Shown here: positions 30,544-38,876 of the stretch, one piece after another
How the letters are laid out: every line of letters starts with the position of its first letter
Numbering within the stretch: the stretch's first letter is position 1
Origin: CAZMGV01 sp964621525 [NCBI: uncultured bacterium]
Lineage (GTDB): Bacteria; JAGRBM01
Direction: 5' to 3'
Assembly: GCA_964621525.1 (NCBI GenBank)
Contig: CAZUMS010000024.1
Span: forward strand, 1 to 64,000
Length of the DNA stretch: 64,000 nt
Position numbers and translations under genes: made by a program
Notes under the pieces: model-generated
Database searches by the model: none
What the model was told of the DNA's origin: nothing
The model's input: the letters and a program-made list of their open reading frames with translations, nothing else

Positions 30544-31533
30544 TTGGGCCAGAAATACCTTATCACCGGCGGCGCCGGGTTCATCGGCTCGCATCTGTCG
30601 GAGCGGCTGCTCGCGGCGGGCCATGAAGTGACCGTGCTGGACAACCTGTCCACGGGCTCCGCCTCGAACGTCTCCCATCTGAGGTCCAATGCCCGGTTCC
30701 AGCTCCTTTCGGGTTCCGTACTGGACGAACTGCTGGTGGGTTCACTCGTCGCGCAGGCGGACCGTGTGTTCCACCTCGCGGCGGCGGTGGGCGTCCGGTA
30801 CATCCTCGAACACCCCGTCGAGACGATCACGACGAACGTGGACGGCACGCGCGTCGTGCTGGAGGCCGTGAAAAAGTACGGCGTCCCGATGCTTATCACC
30901 TCGACCTCCGAGGTCTACGGCAAGAATCCCAAGGTGCCCCTTTCGGAAGACGACGATTCCGTGCTGGGCTCCACGTCGCTCTACCGCTGGAGCTACGCCT
31001 GCACCAAGGCGCTCGACGAGTTTCTCGCGCTGGCTTATGCGCGGACCCAGGGCGTGAAGGCGGTCATCGTGCGGCTGTTCAACACCGTCGGCCCCCGGCA
31101 GGTGGGCCGCTACGGGATGGTGATCCCGCGGTTCGTGCAGGCGGCGCTCGAGGAGAAGCCGCTTTATGTTCACGGCGACGGCGGGCAGAGCCGGACCTTC
31201 TGCGATGTGTCCGACGCGACGGGGGCACTGGTACGTCTCATCGAGGAGCCGAAGGCCTACGGACAGGTATTCAATGTCGGCGGGCGCGAGGAATCGACCA
31301 TTCGTGCACTGGCCGAACGGGTCGTCCGGCTCACGGGATCGAAATCCCCGGTCCAGCTTGTTCCCTACGACGTGGCCTTCGCCGGGACGGAGGGGTTCGA
31401 GGACATGCGCCGCCGCGTGCCCGACCTCGCCCGCATCCGGAGCCTTATCGGATACGAACCCCGGCACGATCTCGATTCGATCCTGAACCGGATCATCGCC
31501 TGGCAGAAAAATCCCGGGGGACCGTCCGCTTGA
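30544..31533 (+). CDS. NAD-dependent nucleotide-sugar epimerase/dehydratase
   Basis: An extended SDR of ~329 residues with ITGGAGFIGSH at the N-terminus, STSEVYGKNPK, and catalytic Tyr-x3-Lys in YACTKALDEFLAL. RLFNTVGPRQVGRYGMVIPR is typical of GalE, dTDP-glucose dehydratase and GDP-mannose dehydratase-type enzymes. It modifies a nucleotide sugar for surface polysaccharide; the exact reaction is not readable. The start is uncertain: a TTG at 30544 gives the canonical short N-terminus, while the frame extends to 30484. The stop overlaps the TTG start of the next gene, so the two are translationally coupled and probably act in one glycan pathway. Confidence 0.85.
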   Translation: MGQKYLITGGAGFIGSHLSERLLAAGHEVTVLDNLSTGSASNVSHLRSNARFQLLSGSVLDELLVGSLVAQADRVFHLAAAVGVRYILEHPVETITTNVDGTRVVLEAVKKYGVPMLITSTSEVYGKNPKVPLSEDDDSVLGSTSLYRWSYACTKALDEFLALAYARTQGVKAVIVRLFNTVGPRQVGRYGMVIPRFVQAALEEKPLYVHGDGGQSRTFCDVSDATGALVRLIEEPKAYGQVFNVGGREESTIRALAERVVRLTGSKSPVQLVPYDVAFAGTEGFEDMRRRVPDLARIRSLIGYEPRHDLDSILNRIIAWQKNPGGPSA

Positions 31534-32639
31534 ACCCGGTCCAGTCTCACGGACTTCTCGGGCTCGCCGCGTTCCTGCTCACGCTTTCGATCACTCCCCT
31601 GTTCCGCCGGATCGCCATCCGTCTCGATTTCGTGGACCGCCCGGGCGAGCGGAAGGCCCAGAAGGAGGCGGTCGCGTATCTGGGCGGCGGTGCGGTGTTC
31701 ACCACGCTGCTGCTGTCATTTGCGGGAGCCTATCTCGGCCTCGGCACGGACGCCGGCCTTGAAGCCGTCCGGCGCCTGTTCCCGCTCGAGCTGCTGGCGC
31801 CGCGCCCCATGGAAGAAACCGGCGGCACCCTGCTGGCCCTCTCGGCCGGGCTGCTGGTGATCTTCACCGTGGGTCTTGTCGACGACTGGCGGGGGGCGGA
31901 GTTCCCCGTATGGCAGAAGCTCGCCGGACAGTTCGTCGCCGCCGGGATCGTCGTGGCGAGCGGCGTCCGCATCGAGGTGTTCGGCAGCTCCGGGCTCGAC
32001 CAGATCATCACGCTCTTCTGGATCGTCGGCATCACGAACGCCTTCAACCTGCTGGACAACATGGACGGGCTCTCGTCGGGCGTGGCGGTGATCTCGACCC
32101 TCTGCTTCTGGATCGTCGCTGTCAGCCAGTCCCAGTGGCTCGTGGGCGCGGTCCTGGCGGTATTCGGCGGCGCCGTGGCGGGTTTCCTCCCGTGGAACTG
32201 GCATCAGGCGAAAATATATCTCGGCGATGCCGGGTCGCTGGTAATCGGATTTTTCCTCGGCTCCATGACCGTTATCGAGAGCTACGTGTACGGGGGCGAC
32301 TCGGTTTCCCTGGAGGTTCTCCTGCCGCTTCTCGTTCTGGCGATCCCGTTGTTCGATACCCTTTCGGTCATCGTCATCCGGATCCGGGCGGGAAGACCCA
32401 TCTACCAGGGCGACCGGAACCACCTCTCCCACCGGCTCGTCAGGCTTGGGATGACCGTTCCCGAGGCGGTGCTGTTCCTGTATCTGCTTCAGATCGTTAC
32501 AGGGCTTGGGGCCGTCTTGATACCGAAGCTGCCTTTTGAGTACGGTTGGATCGTCCTGGCCCAGAACGTCATTGTCGTCGTGATCGTCAGTCTGCTCATG
32601 TTCTTCGGAGGCGGGGAGCGGCCAGACCGTTCCGCCTGA
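31530..32639 (+). CDS. Undecaprenyl-phosphate sugar-1-phosphate transferase (WecA/MraY type)
   Basis: A 369-residue integral membrane protein with about ten helices. It carries the MraY/WecA motifs: FVDRPGERKAQ, VGLVDDWRG (metal-binding Asp pair), NAFNLLDNMDGL, IYLGDAGSLVIGFFLG and the cytoplasmic GDRNHLSHRLVRLG with its His residues. It should transfer a HexNAc-1-phosphate from a UDP-sugar to undecaprenyl phosphate, starting O-antigen, enterobacterial-common-antigen-like or capsule synthesis. It starts at TTG inside the upstream stop (TTGA). Not mraY itself, because no other mur gene is nearby and the C-terminal motif is WecA-like. Confidence 0.9.
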   Translation: MNPVQSHGLLGLAAFLLTLSITPLFRRIAIRLDFVDRPGERKAQKEAVAYLGGGAVFTTLLLSFAGAYLGLGTDAGLEAVRRLFPLELLAPRPMEETGGTLLALSAGLLVIFTVGLVDDWRGAEFPVWQKLAGQFVAAGIVVASGVRIEVFGSSGLDQIITLFWIVGITNAFNLLDNMDGLSSGVAVISTLCFWIVAVSQSQWLVGAVLAVFGGAVAGFLPWNWHQAKIYLGDAGSLVIGFFLGSMTVIESYVYGGDSVSLEVLLPLLVLAIPLFDTLSVIVIRIRAGRPIYQGDRNHLSHRLVRLGMTVPEAVLFLYLLQIVTGLGAVLIPKLPFEYGWIVLAQNVIVVVIVSLLMFFGGGERPDRSA

Positions 32640-32673
32640 GCGAAATCCGTCCGAGCGAGGAGCCCGATAACCC

Positions 32674-35181
32674 GTGGACCAAGCGCTAGACCTCCTGAAC
32701 CGGCCTGTGATCCGGCTGGCCATCCTGGTGGTCATTCTAATGTTCATCCTGCGGGCGATCTCGAGGGCCGTGGGCGGCGGGCAGGGCAAGGGTGACTACC
32801 GCAAGAAGATCCGCAGCGAGATCAAGCTCGCGAAGAAGATCGGCAACTTCCAGCAGGCGGGCATGCTGCACGAGCAGGTCGAGCAGTGGGACGACGCGGT
32901 CAAGGTATACAAGGACAACGGGCTCCTGGGTGACGCCGCCCGGGTTCTCGCGAAGACGGAACGCCTCGACGAGGCGAAGATGCTGCTCTCCAAGGCGGGA
33001 CTCTGGAAGGAACTCGGCGAGATTCTGAAAAATACCGACCCTCGGGGCGCCGCCGAAGCGTTCAGGAAAGGCGGGGATTTCCTCCGGGCAGCTGAAACGC
33101 TGGACAAGGCGGATCTCACGCACGAGGCCGCTGACGACTACCGCAAGGCGGGCCTGGGGGCGATGGCGTCGCAGGCGCTCAAAACCGCCAAGACGCTGAC
33201 GCTCTCCCAGGCGAAGGAACTCGAGGCCGACGTCCGGCAGCACACGGCCGGTCATGTGGAAGGCACGCCATTCAACGCGGAATCGCTGAATACCGTGAAG
33301 CGGATCTGCAAGGTGTATGTGCAGCACAACCTGCATCAGCAGGCGGTGGATCTCGCGATCAGGTTCGAGCTGTACCGGCTGGCTGCCCAGATGGGCGCGG
33401 ACGGCAAGGCAAAGCCCACGGCGGTCTTCGCCGAGGCGTGCGCCAGAGGCGGCGAACACGAGACGGCGGCGGCTATCTACGAGCAGATCGGCGAGAAACA
33501 GGCGGCCGCGCTCCAGAGGGCCACGGGCGCCGACAAGCGGGGCGAGCTCGTCGAGGCCGCCCGGTGGTACGCCGCCGCGGGCGAGGAAGTGCAGGCGGCG
33601 GAGCTCCACCTCAAGCTCCAGCAGCCGGAAAAGGCCGCCGAACTGTTCGACAAGGGCGGCGACCTGCACCGGGCGGCGGATATCTTCGCCCAGCTCGGGA
33701 ACTGGAAGAAGGCCGCCGCGATCTACGAGCGGCTCAACCTGTTCGATGAAGCGGCGCATGCCCACGAGAAGGCCGGGGACCAGGCCCGCCGGGCGCAAGC
33801 CCTCGAAAAGTCCGGCCGTCTCCTTGAGGCGGCAAAACTGCACTCCGAGCAGGGGCGTGTGGACAAGGCGATCTCGGTAGCCCAGCAGGTGACGGAGGAT
33901 TCGGCTGATTTCCGGGCTTCGCGGACGCTGCTTGCGCAGCTCTTTGTCAGCAAGGGCGATACGGCCATGGGCATCCGCTCGCTGGAGCGCGCGCTCCAGG
34001 GAATGCACGTCACCCGGGACAACGTGGAGAGCTACTACACCCTCGGCACGCTGTACGAGAAGAACGGCGAGTTCTCCAAGGCCGTCGAGATTCTCGAGCA
34101 GGTGGTTGCCGAGGCCTATAACTACAAGGATGTGAAGGACCGGCTCGGCCGCCTGAAGAAGAAGGCCGCCGAACAGGCGTCCATGGCTGCCGAAGCGGCG
34201 GCGCAGGCATCTCTTCAGGCATCGGCCAGGGCGGGGGCTGCGCCGTCGTCCCAGGGCGTGTCGGTCCGGCTTTCCGACGTGGCACCGTCCGGCGCAGGGA
34301 CGGCGGCCGGCAATGTGGCGCCTGATGGCCGGACCCAGCTCGACATCCAGACGGCCAACAAGGCCACGGGCCGCTACCGCCTGGACAAGGAAGTGGGCGC
34401 GGGCGGCATGGGCGTCGTCTACCGGGCGTTCGACACGGTGCTGAACCGTCCCGTTGCCTACAAGATGATGCCGACGGACCTGAAGTCCCATCCCGAGGCG
34501 GCCAAGTTCTTTATCGACGAGGCCCGGGCGACGGCGCAGCTCTCGCACCCGAACATCGTCCATGTGTACGACTGCGGCGAGGACGAACGCGGTTATTTCA
34601 TCGTCATGGAGTTCATCGAGGGCGAGAGCTTCGACAAGGTGCTCCGCAAGAAGAAGATCTCGATTCCCGGCGTCGTGAATATCGCCCAGCAGGTGGCGGC
34701 GGCGCTCTCCCACGCCCACTCCCGCAAACTGATCCACCGGGACCTGAAGCCCTCGAACCTGCTCTGGACCTCGGACAAGAAGGTCATGCTGCTCGATTTC
34801 GGTCTCGCCCGGGCGCTGAACGAGCTCGGCAAGGTGCGCACCCGGGTTTCGGGGACCCCCTACTACATGGCCCCCGAGCAGGTCCGGGGCGGCGAACTCG
34901 ACGCCCGGTGCGACCTCTACTCGCTCGGGGCGGTGCTCTACGAGCTGTGCTGCAACCGGCCGCCGTTCACCGACGGGGATGTGGGCTATCACCACAATCA
35001 CACGCCGCCGCCGAACCCGCAGGGGCTAAGGCCGGATACGTCACCGGAGCTCGCCTGGCTGATCCTGAAGCTGATGGAAAAGAAGCCCGAGAACCGCTTC
35101 CAGTCTGCCGACGAGCTTCAGCACGCCCTCAAGCAGATCCGCGAGGGCACCGCTCCGGCGGGCTACAAGGCGCCCGCCTGA
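32674..35181 (+). CDS. TPR protein fused to a C-terminal Ser/Thr protein kinase
   Basis: An 835-residue protein starting at GTG, with an N-terminal membrane helix (LAILVVILMFILRAIS, ~15-32). A long TPR-like helical-repeat region covers ~45-500 (LFDKGGDLHRAADIFAQLGN and similar), then an Ala-rich linker. A Hanks-type kinase domain lies at ~567-830: GAGGMGVVY P-loop, Lys597, HRDLKPSN with catalytic Asp691, DFG Asp708, and GTPYYMAPEQ. All catalytic residues are present. Most bacterial kinases place the kinase at the N-terminus, so this order is inverted. The TPRs probably recruit substrates or partners at the membrane. It converges with a histidine kinase, 9 bases apart. Confidence 0.92.
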   Translation: MDQALDLLNRPVIRLAILVVILMFILRAISRAVGGGQGKGDYRKKIRSEIKLAKKIGNFQQAGMLHEQVEQWDDAVKVYKDNGLLGDAARVLAKTERLDEAKMLLSKAGLWKELGEILKNTDPRGAAEAFRKGGDFLRAAETLDKADLTHEAADDYRKAGLGAMASQALKTAKTLTLSQAKELEADVRQHTAGHVEGTPFNAESLNTVKRICKVYVQHNLHQQAVDLAIRFELYRLAAQMGADGKAKPTAVFAEACARGGEHETAAAIYEQIGEKQAAALQRATGADKRGELVEAARWYAAAGEEVQAAELHLKLQQPEKAAELFDKGGDLHRAADIFAQLGNWKKAAAIYERLNLFDEAAHAHEKAGDQARRAQALEKSGRLLEAAKLHSEQGRVDKAISVAQQVTEDSADFRASRTLLAQLFVSKGDTAMGIRSLERALQGMHVTRDNVESYYTLGTLYEKNGEFSKAVEILEQVVAEAYNYKDVKDRLGRLKKKAAEQASMAAEAAAQASLQASARAGAAPSSQGVSVRLSDVAPSGAGTAAGNVAPDGRTQLDIQTANKATGRYRLDKEVGAGGMGVVYRAFDTVLNRPVAYKMMPTDLKSHPEAAKFFIDEARATAQLSHPNIVHVYDCGEDERGYFIVMEFIEGESFDKVLRKKKISIPGVVNIAQQVAAALSHAHSRKLIHRDLKPSNLLWTSDKKVMLLDFGLARALNELGKVRTRVSGTPYYMAPEQVRGGELDARCDLYSLGAVLYELCCNRPPFTDGDVGYHHNHTPPPNPQGLRPDTSPELAWLILKLMEKKPENRFQSADELQHALKQIREGTAPAGYKAPA

Positions 35182-35190
35182 TTCATCCGG

Positions 35191-36945
35191 TTATTTCGGA
35201 ATCCGAATGGTGAACGTCGTGCCCTGACCGGGCTGGCTCCGGAACGCGATCGTCCCCTTGTGCTCGTCCACGGTGCGTTTCACCTGCGCGAGGCCGAGAC
35301 CCGTGCCGTGCTCCTTGCCGTGGGTAACGAACTCCTTGAACATCTTGTCCTGGACCTCGGGCGGGACGCCGCCGCCCGTATCGCCGAACTCGAACACGAC
35401 ATGGGAGCCTTCGTCGGCGGTTTTCACCCGGAAGATACCGCCGTCCGGCATCGCTTCCTTGGCGTTCTTGGCCAGGTTGAAGATCGCCCGCTTGATCTTG
35501 GACTCGTCGATGTGGACGTTGCCCTTGTATCCGAGGTCGGTTTCGATCCGGATGCCGGACTTCTCGAAATCCTTCTCGAGGAAATAGACGATCTCGCCGA
35601 TCAGCGTCCCCGCCCCGACGCGCTTCAGCAGCACGTCGCTCTTTCCCTTCACGAAGTCGAGCTGGGCGCGGATCATGCCGGTGAGACGGTCCACTTCCTT
35701 CTTGACGATTCCGGCGAACTCCTCGCGGTCCGGCTGGCCGGTGTCCTGGAGCGCCATGAGCTCCACGAATCCCACGATGGAGGTCATGGGGGTCTGCATG
35801 TCGTGGATCAGGCCCGACACGGCGCGGCCGATGGTGGCTAGCCGCTGGGAGGTCTGCTCGCGCTCGCGGAGCTGCGTCACCTGGACTGCCTTGGCGATCT
35901 GCCCGGAGATCAGGGTGAGAAGCTTCACGTCCTCCTTGTCGAAGGCGCGGGCGGCCTGGGCGCCTGCCGGGCTCTTGTTGATGATCTCGAGGGCGCCGAT
36001 CGTGCGGCCCTCCACCTTGAGCGGAACGCAGACGATGCTCTGGGTGGGGAAACCGATGGCGTCGGCGATGTCGCGGCGGAACCGGTCGTCCAGATAGGCG
36101 TCGGAGACGAGCAGCGGCTCGCCGTTCTTGGCGACCCAGCCGGCGATTCCCTCGCCCACCTGAACCTTGAACTTCTTGACCTCGGCCGCCTTGTCGCCGA
36201 GGGCCACCTTGAAAAACAGGCTGTTCGTCTCCTCTTCGATCAGGAGGATGCTGCCTGCCTGCCCGCCGACGAACTGGATGGTTTTCTCCATCACGGAATC
36301 GAGCAGGGTTTCGAGGCTCGCCGCGCCGGAGATCATCCGTTCGAGCTCGAACAGCATGTCGAGCTCGGCGACCCGTTCCTGGAGCGCCCGCTGGGCGGCG
36401 GCGAGTTCCATGTTCCGGGATTCGAGCGATTCGTAAAGCCTCGAATTCTGGAGGCTGATGGAGGCCTGGAACCCGAGGGCGTCCAGTACTTCCTCGTCAT
36501 CCTTCGTGAACGGGCCCGTCCGCTTGTTCAGCACCTGCAGCACGGCGACGATCTTTTCGTCCCGGTTGCGGAGCGGCATGCAGAGAATGTTGCGCGTGCG
36601 GTAACCGGTCTGCTTGTCGACCGCCGGATTGAACCGGTCGTCCTGGTAGGCGTCCGGAATATTGATCGTCTCGCCAGTTTCGGCGACATAGCCTGCGATC
36701 CCCTTGCCGACAGGCAGGCGGATCTCCTTCATTCCCTCGCCCTGGGCGATCAGCGACCAGATCTCGCGCCGCTCGTGGTCGACCATGAAGATCGTCGAGC
36801 GGTCGGCGTCCATCAGCTCGATCGTCTTGGACATGATGAGCTCGAGCAGGGTCTTGATGGTGAGTGTGGACGAGAGCGCCCGGCCGATCTCCCTCATGGA
36901 GTCGATGACACGTTGCTTGCGCTGGAGTTCGGCCTGCAGGTCCAT
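35191..36945 (-). CDS. GAF-domain sensor histidine kinase
   Basis: A ~584-residue soluble kinase with two GAF domains (~20-175 and ~195-350; signatures GKGIAGYVAETGETINIPDA and GEGIAGWVAKNGEPLLVSDA), each followed by a helix. Then come the dimerisation/phosphoacceptor region with His381 (LIHDMQTPMTSIVGF) and a HATPase domain: N-box NLAKNAKEAM, G1 DTGGGVP, G2 GTGLGLAQV. No membrane segment. The partner response regulator is not in the window. I start at ATG 36945, right before the first coiled segment. The frame remains open to 37377 but that part lies antisense to the ferredoxin gene and has no domain. Confidence 0.9.
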   Translation of the reverse strand: MDLQAELQRKQRVIDSMREIGRALSSTLTIKTLLELIMSKTIELMDADRSTIFMVDHERREIWSLIAQGEGMKEIRLPVGKGIAGYVAETGETINIPDAYQDDRFNPAVDKQTGYRTRNILCMPLRNRDEKIVAVLQVLNKRTGPFTKDDEEVLDALGFQASISLQNSRLYESLESRNMELAAAQRALQERVAELDMLFELERMISGAASLETLLDSVMEKTIQFVGGQAGSILLIEEETNSLFFKVALGDKAAEVKKFKVQVGEGIAGWVAKNGEPLLVSDAYLDDRFRRDIADAIGFPTQSIVCVPLKVEGRTIGALEIINKSPAGAQAARAFDKEDVKLLTLISGQIAKAVQVTQLREREQTSQRLATIGRAVSGLIHDMQTPMTSIVGFVELMALQDTGQPDREEFAGIVKKEVDRLTGMIRAQLDFVKGKSDVLLKRVGAGTLIGEIVYFLEKDFEKSGIRIETDLGYKGNVHIDESKIKRAIFNLAKNAKEAMPDGGIFRVKTADEGSHVVFEFGDTGGGVPPEVQDKMFKEFVTHGKEHGTGLGLAQVKRTVDEHKGTIAFRSQPGQGTTFTIRIPK

Positions 36946-37104
36946 AACGTCGAATGGCCCAGTTTCCCCTTCCGCTGACGTTAACGTCAAGGCAGGACGG
37001 GGCGGTTTTCCGGGCCTTGTTTCGGTGCGGGGGACGCGGATAACTACAGACCCGTATGCCCGCCGGAGCCCCGGCTTCGCGCGGGTTCTCAGGAGAGAAG
37101 CCCC

Positions 37105-37455
37105 ATGCCGGTTCCTTACCAGTATCATGTGTTCATCTGCACCAACGAGCGGGAAGCCGGCCACCGGCGCGGCTGCTGCGCCTCGCGGGGGTCGGGGGAG
37201 GTGCTCAATGCCTTCAAGGCGGAGGTCGTCCGGCTCGGCCTTACGGCGACCGTCCGGGCCCAGAAGGCGGGCTGCCTCGAGGCGTGCGAAGAGGGCGTCG
37301 CCGTCGTCATTTATCCAGAGGGAGTCTGGTACTCCCGCGTTCAGCCGGAACAGGTGCCCGAAATCGTCGAATCGCATCTGAAAAACGGGAAGCCGGTGGA
37401 GAAATTCCGGATGGATTATGAGCGGCTCCGCCGGGCGCAGGCGGGCCTGAGGTAA
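37105..37455 (+). CDS. Thioredoxin-fold [2Fe-2S] ferredoxin
   Basis: A 116-residue protein of the NuoE-like/Shethna-type ferredoxin group: HVFICTNER with Cys12, CC at 24-25, then Cys57 and Cys61 in AGCLEACEEG, the C-x10/12-C...C-x3-C ligand set. Soluble electron carrier. AGGAG precedes the ATG. It is followed 8 bases later by a MarC-family gene and then by bolA and a monothiol glutaredoxin, so the stretch has an Fe-S theme. Confidence 0.88.
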   Translation: MPVPYQYHVFICTNEREAGHRRGCCASRGSGEVLNAFKAEVVRLGLTATVRAQKAGCLEACEEGVAVVIYPEGVWYSRVQPEQVPEIVESHLKNGKPVEKFRMDYERLRRAQAGLR

Positions 37456-37463
37456 CGGGCGGC

Positions 37464-38084
37464 ATGCACGGTTTCGCCCAGAGCGTAGCCGCCGGGCTGC
37501 TGGCGCTGCTGCCGATCCTGAATCCGGTGGCGGCGGTACCGCTGTTCCTGTCGATGACGGGCGGCGATACGGACGAACACCGGCGCTCGCAGGTCTGGCG
37601 GGCGTCGCTCTATGTGGTGTTCATCCTCTGCCTGTTCCAGTACGTAGGTCCCTTCATTTTCAGCTTCTTCGGTCTCTCGCTCCAGGCGCTCCGCATCGCC
37701 GGCGGCCTGCTGGTGCTGCATGCGGGCTGGAACCAGCTGAACAGCGAATCGAAAATCGCCGAGGAGACCGCCATCGCAGCCCAGAGGAAGCGGGACATTT
37801 CGTTCTCTCCGCTCGCCATGCCGCTGCTTTCAGGACCGGGCTCCATCGCCGTGACCATGTCCATGGCCGTTTCCATGGAGACTGCCGCCGACCGGGCCGG
37901 CTACACCGTGGCGATTCTCATCGGGGCGGCGCTCTGTTATGTGACGCTCCGGGCGGCCCCGGTGGTTGCCGACTACGTGGGTCCCGTGGGGCAGGAGGTC
38001 ATCAACCGTCTTATGGGGTTCATCACCATCTGTATCGGCGTCCAGTTCGTGATTACGGGGCTTCAGGCGGTATTCCACGTCTGA
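37464..38084 (+). CDS. MarC-family inner-membrane protein
   Basis: A 206-residue protein with six hydrophobic helices and the MarC signatures LLPILNPVAAVPLFLSM near the N-terminus and PLAMPLLSGPGSIAVTM in the middle; the C-terminus reads RLMGFITICIGVQFVITGL. Function is unknown for the family despite the old name linked to antibiotic resistance. The start 8 bases after the ferredoxin stop suggests an operon, but a functional link is not obvious. Confidence 0.92.
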   Translation: MHGFAQSVAAGLLALLPILNPVAAVPLFLSMTGGDTDEHRRSQVWRASLYVVFILCLFQYVGPFIFSFFGLSLQALRIAGGLLVLHAGWNQLNSESKIAEETAIAAQRKRDISFSPLAMPLLSGPGSIAVTMSMAVSMETAADRAGYTVAILIGAALCYVTLRAAPVVADYVGPVGQEVINRLMGFITICIGVQFVITGLQAVFHV

Positions 38085-38181
38085 AATCGTCCGGACGGCG
38101 ACGGATACAGGGGCAACCTTCCCGGTTCTTCGCCCGGCGGTTGGGTATCAATTTCCCAGTAAAGGAAGACAGGGCTCTTTC

Positions 38182-38421
38182 ATGGTGAATCCAGACGAAA
38201 TCCGCCGACGCATCGAGATGGAACTGCCGGGCGCCAGCGTCCAGGTGGTGGACACGACGGGCGGCGGCGATCATTTCAGCGTCACGGTAGTGGCGGGCGA
38301 GTTCAGGAGCCTTTCGCTCGTCCAGCAGCACCAGCGGGTCTACAAGGCGCTCGGCGACCTCATGGCCGGCCCCGCCGCCCCGCTGCACGCGCTGGCGCTG
38401 AAGACCTCGGCCCCGGCCTGA
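38182..38421 (+). CDS. BolA-family protein
   Basis: A 79-residue protein with the BolA fold: RRRIEMELPGASVQVVDTTG, then GDHFSVTVVAGEFRSLSLV and the invariant His50 (QQHQRVYKAL). BolA proteins form [2Fe-2S]-bridged complexes with CGFS glutaredoxins. Such a glutaredoxin is encoded 61 bases downstream, so the two very likely work together in Fe-S trafficking or iron sensing. Closer to the YrbA/IbaG group by the short size. Confidence 0.92.
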   Translation: MVNPDEIRRRIEMELPGASVQVVDTTGGGDHFSVTVVAGEFRSLSLVQQHQRVYKALGDLMAGPAAPLHALALKTSAPA

Positions 38422-38482
38422 CCGGGGGGACGGAAATATACAGACGGACGCCGCCCGGAGCGGACTCCGCAGGAGCAGGAAA

Positions 38483-38800
38483 ATGGACGTACAGCAGCAG
38501 ATCGACGGTCTCGTGAAGAATAACAAGGTCGTCCTCTTCATGAAGGGGAACAAGCTCATGCCCATGTGCGGTTTCTCGGCCACCGTGGTGGATATCCTCC
38601 GCCGGATGGACGTTCCGTTCGAGGCCGTGGACGTGCTTGAGGACATGAATATCCGCGAGGGGATCAAGCGGTATTCGAACTGGCCGACGATCCCGCAGCT
38701 CTACATCGGCGGGAAGTTTATCGGCGGATGCGACATCACCCGCGAGATGGCCGCGAGCGGCGAGCTGAAGAAACTGCTGGACGACGCCCTGAAGGCCTGA
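38483..38800 (+). CDS. grxD: Monothiol glutaredoxin (Grx4/GrxD type)
   Basis: A 105-residue protein with active-site CGFS (29-32) preceded by LFMKGNKLMPM, and downstream WPTIPQLYIGGKFIGGCDIT for glutathione binding. CGFS glutaredoxins carry [2Fe-2S] clusters with glutathione and partner with BolA proteins, as the upstream gene suggests. AGGAGCAGGAAA ahead of the ATG is a strong ribosome site. The operon ends in a strong terminator. Confidence 0.95.
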   Translation: MDVQQQIDGLVKNNKVVLFMKGNKLMPMCGFSATVVDILRRMDVPFEAVDVLEDMNIREGIKRYSNWPTIPQLYIGGKFIGGCDITREMAASGELKKLLDDALKA

Positions 38801-38823
38801 AAACTCCCGGGGCCTTAAAAGAA

Positions 38824-38862
38824 ACCGCCGCCTTCCCGTGAGGGAGGGCGGCGGTCTGTTTT
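38824..38862. terminator. Strong intrinsic terminator after the glutaredoxin gene
   Basis: A 14-bp stem (38824-38837 with 38842-38855, one T-G wobble) with loop GTGA, followed by CTGTTTT. It sits between the convergent glutaredoxin and enoyl-CoA hydratase genes; on the minus strand AAAGAAA precedes it so TTTCTTTT follows, allowing both directions. Confidence 0.9.
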
Positions 38863-38876
38863 CCGCGTGAGCGTTT

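Noticed and set aside
32737-35001. Long open frame antisense to the TPR-kinase gene
   Set aside because: It is a by-product of GC-rich codon bias. It has Arg/Leu/Val-rich low-complexity composition and no motif, while the opposite strand has a complete kinase.
36946-37377. 144-residue N-terminal extension of the GAF histidine kinase
   Set aside because: The extension overlaps the ferredoxin gene on the opposite strand, has no domain, and the kinase begins naturally at ATG 36945.
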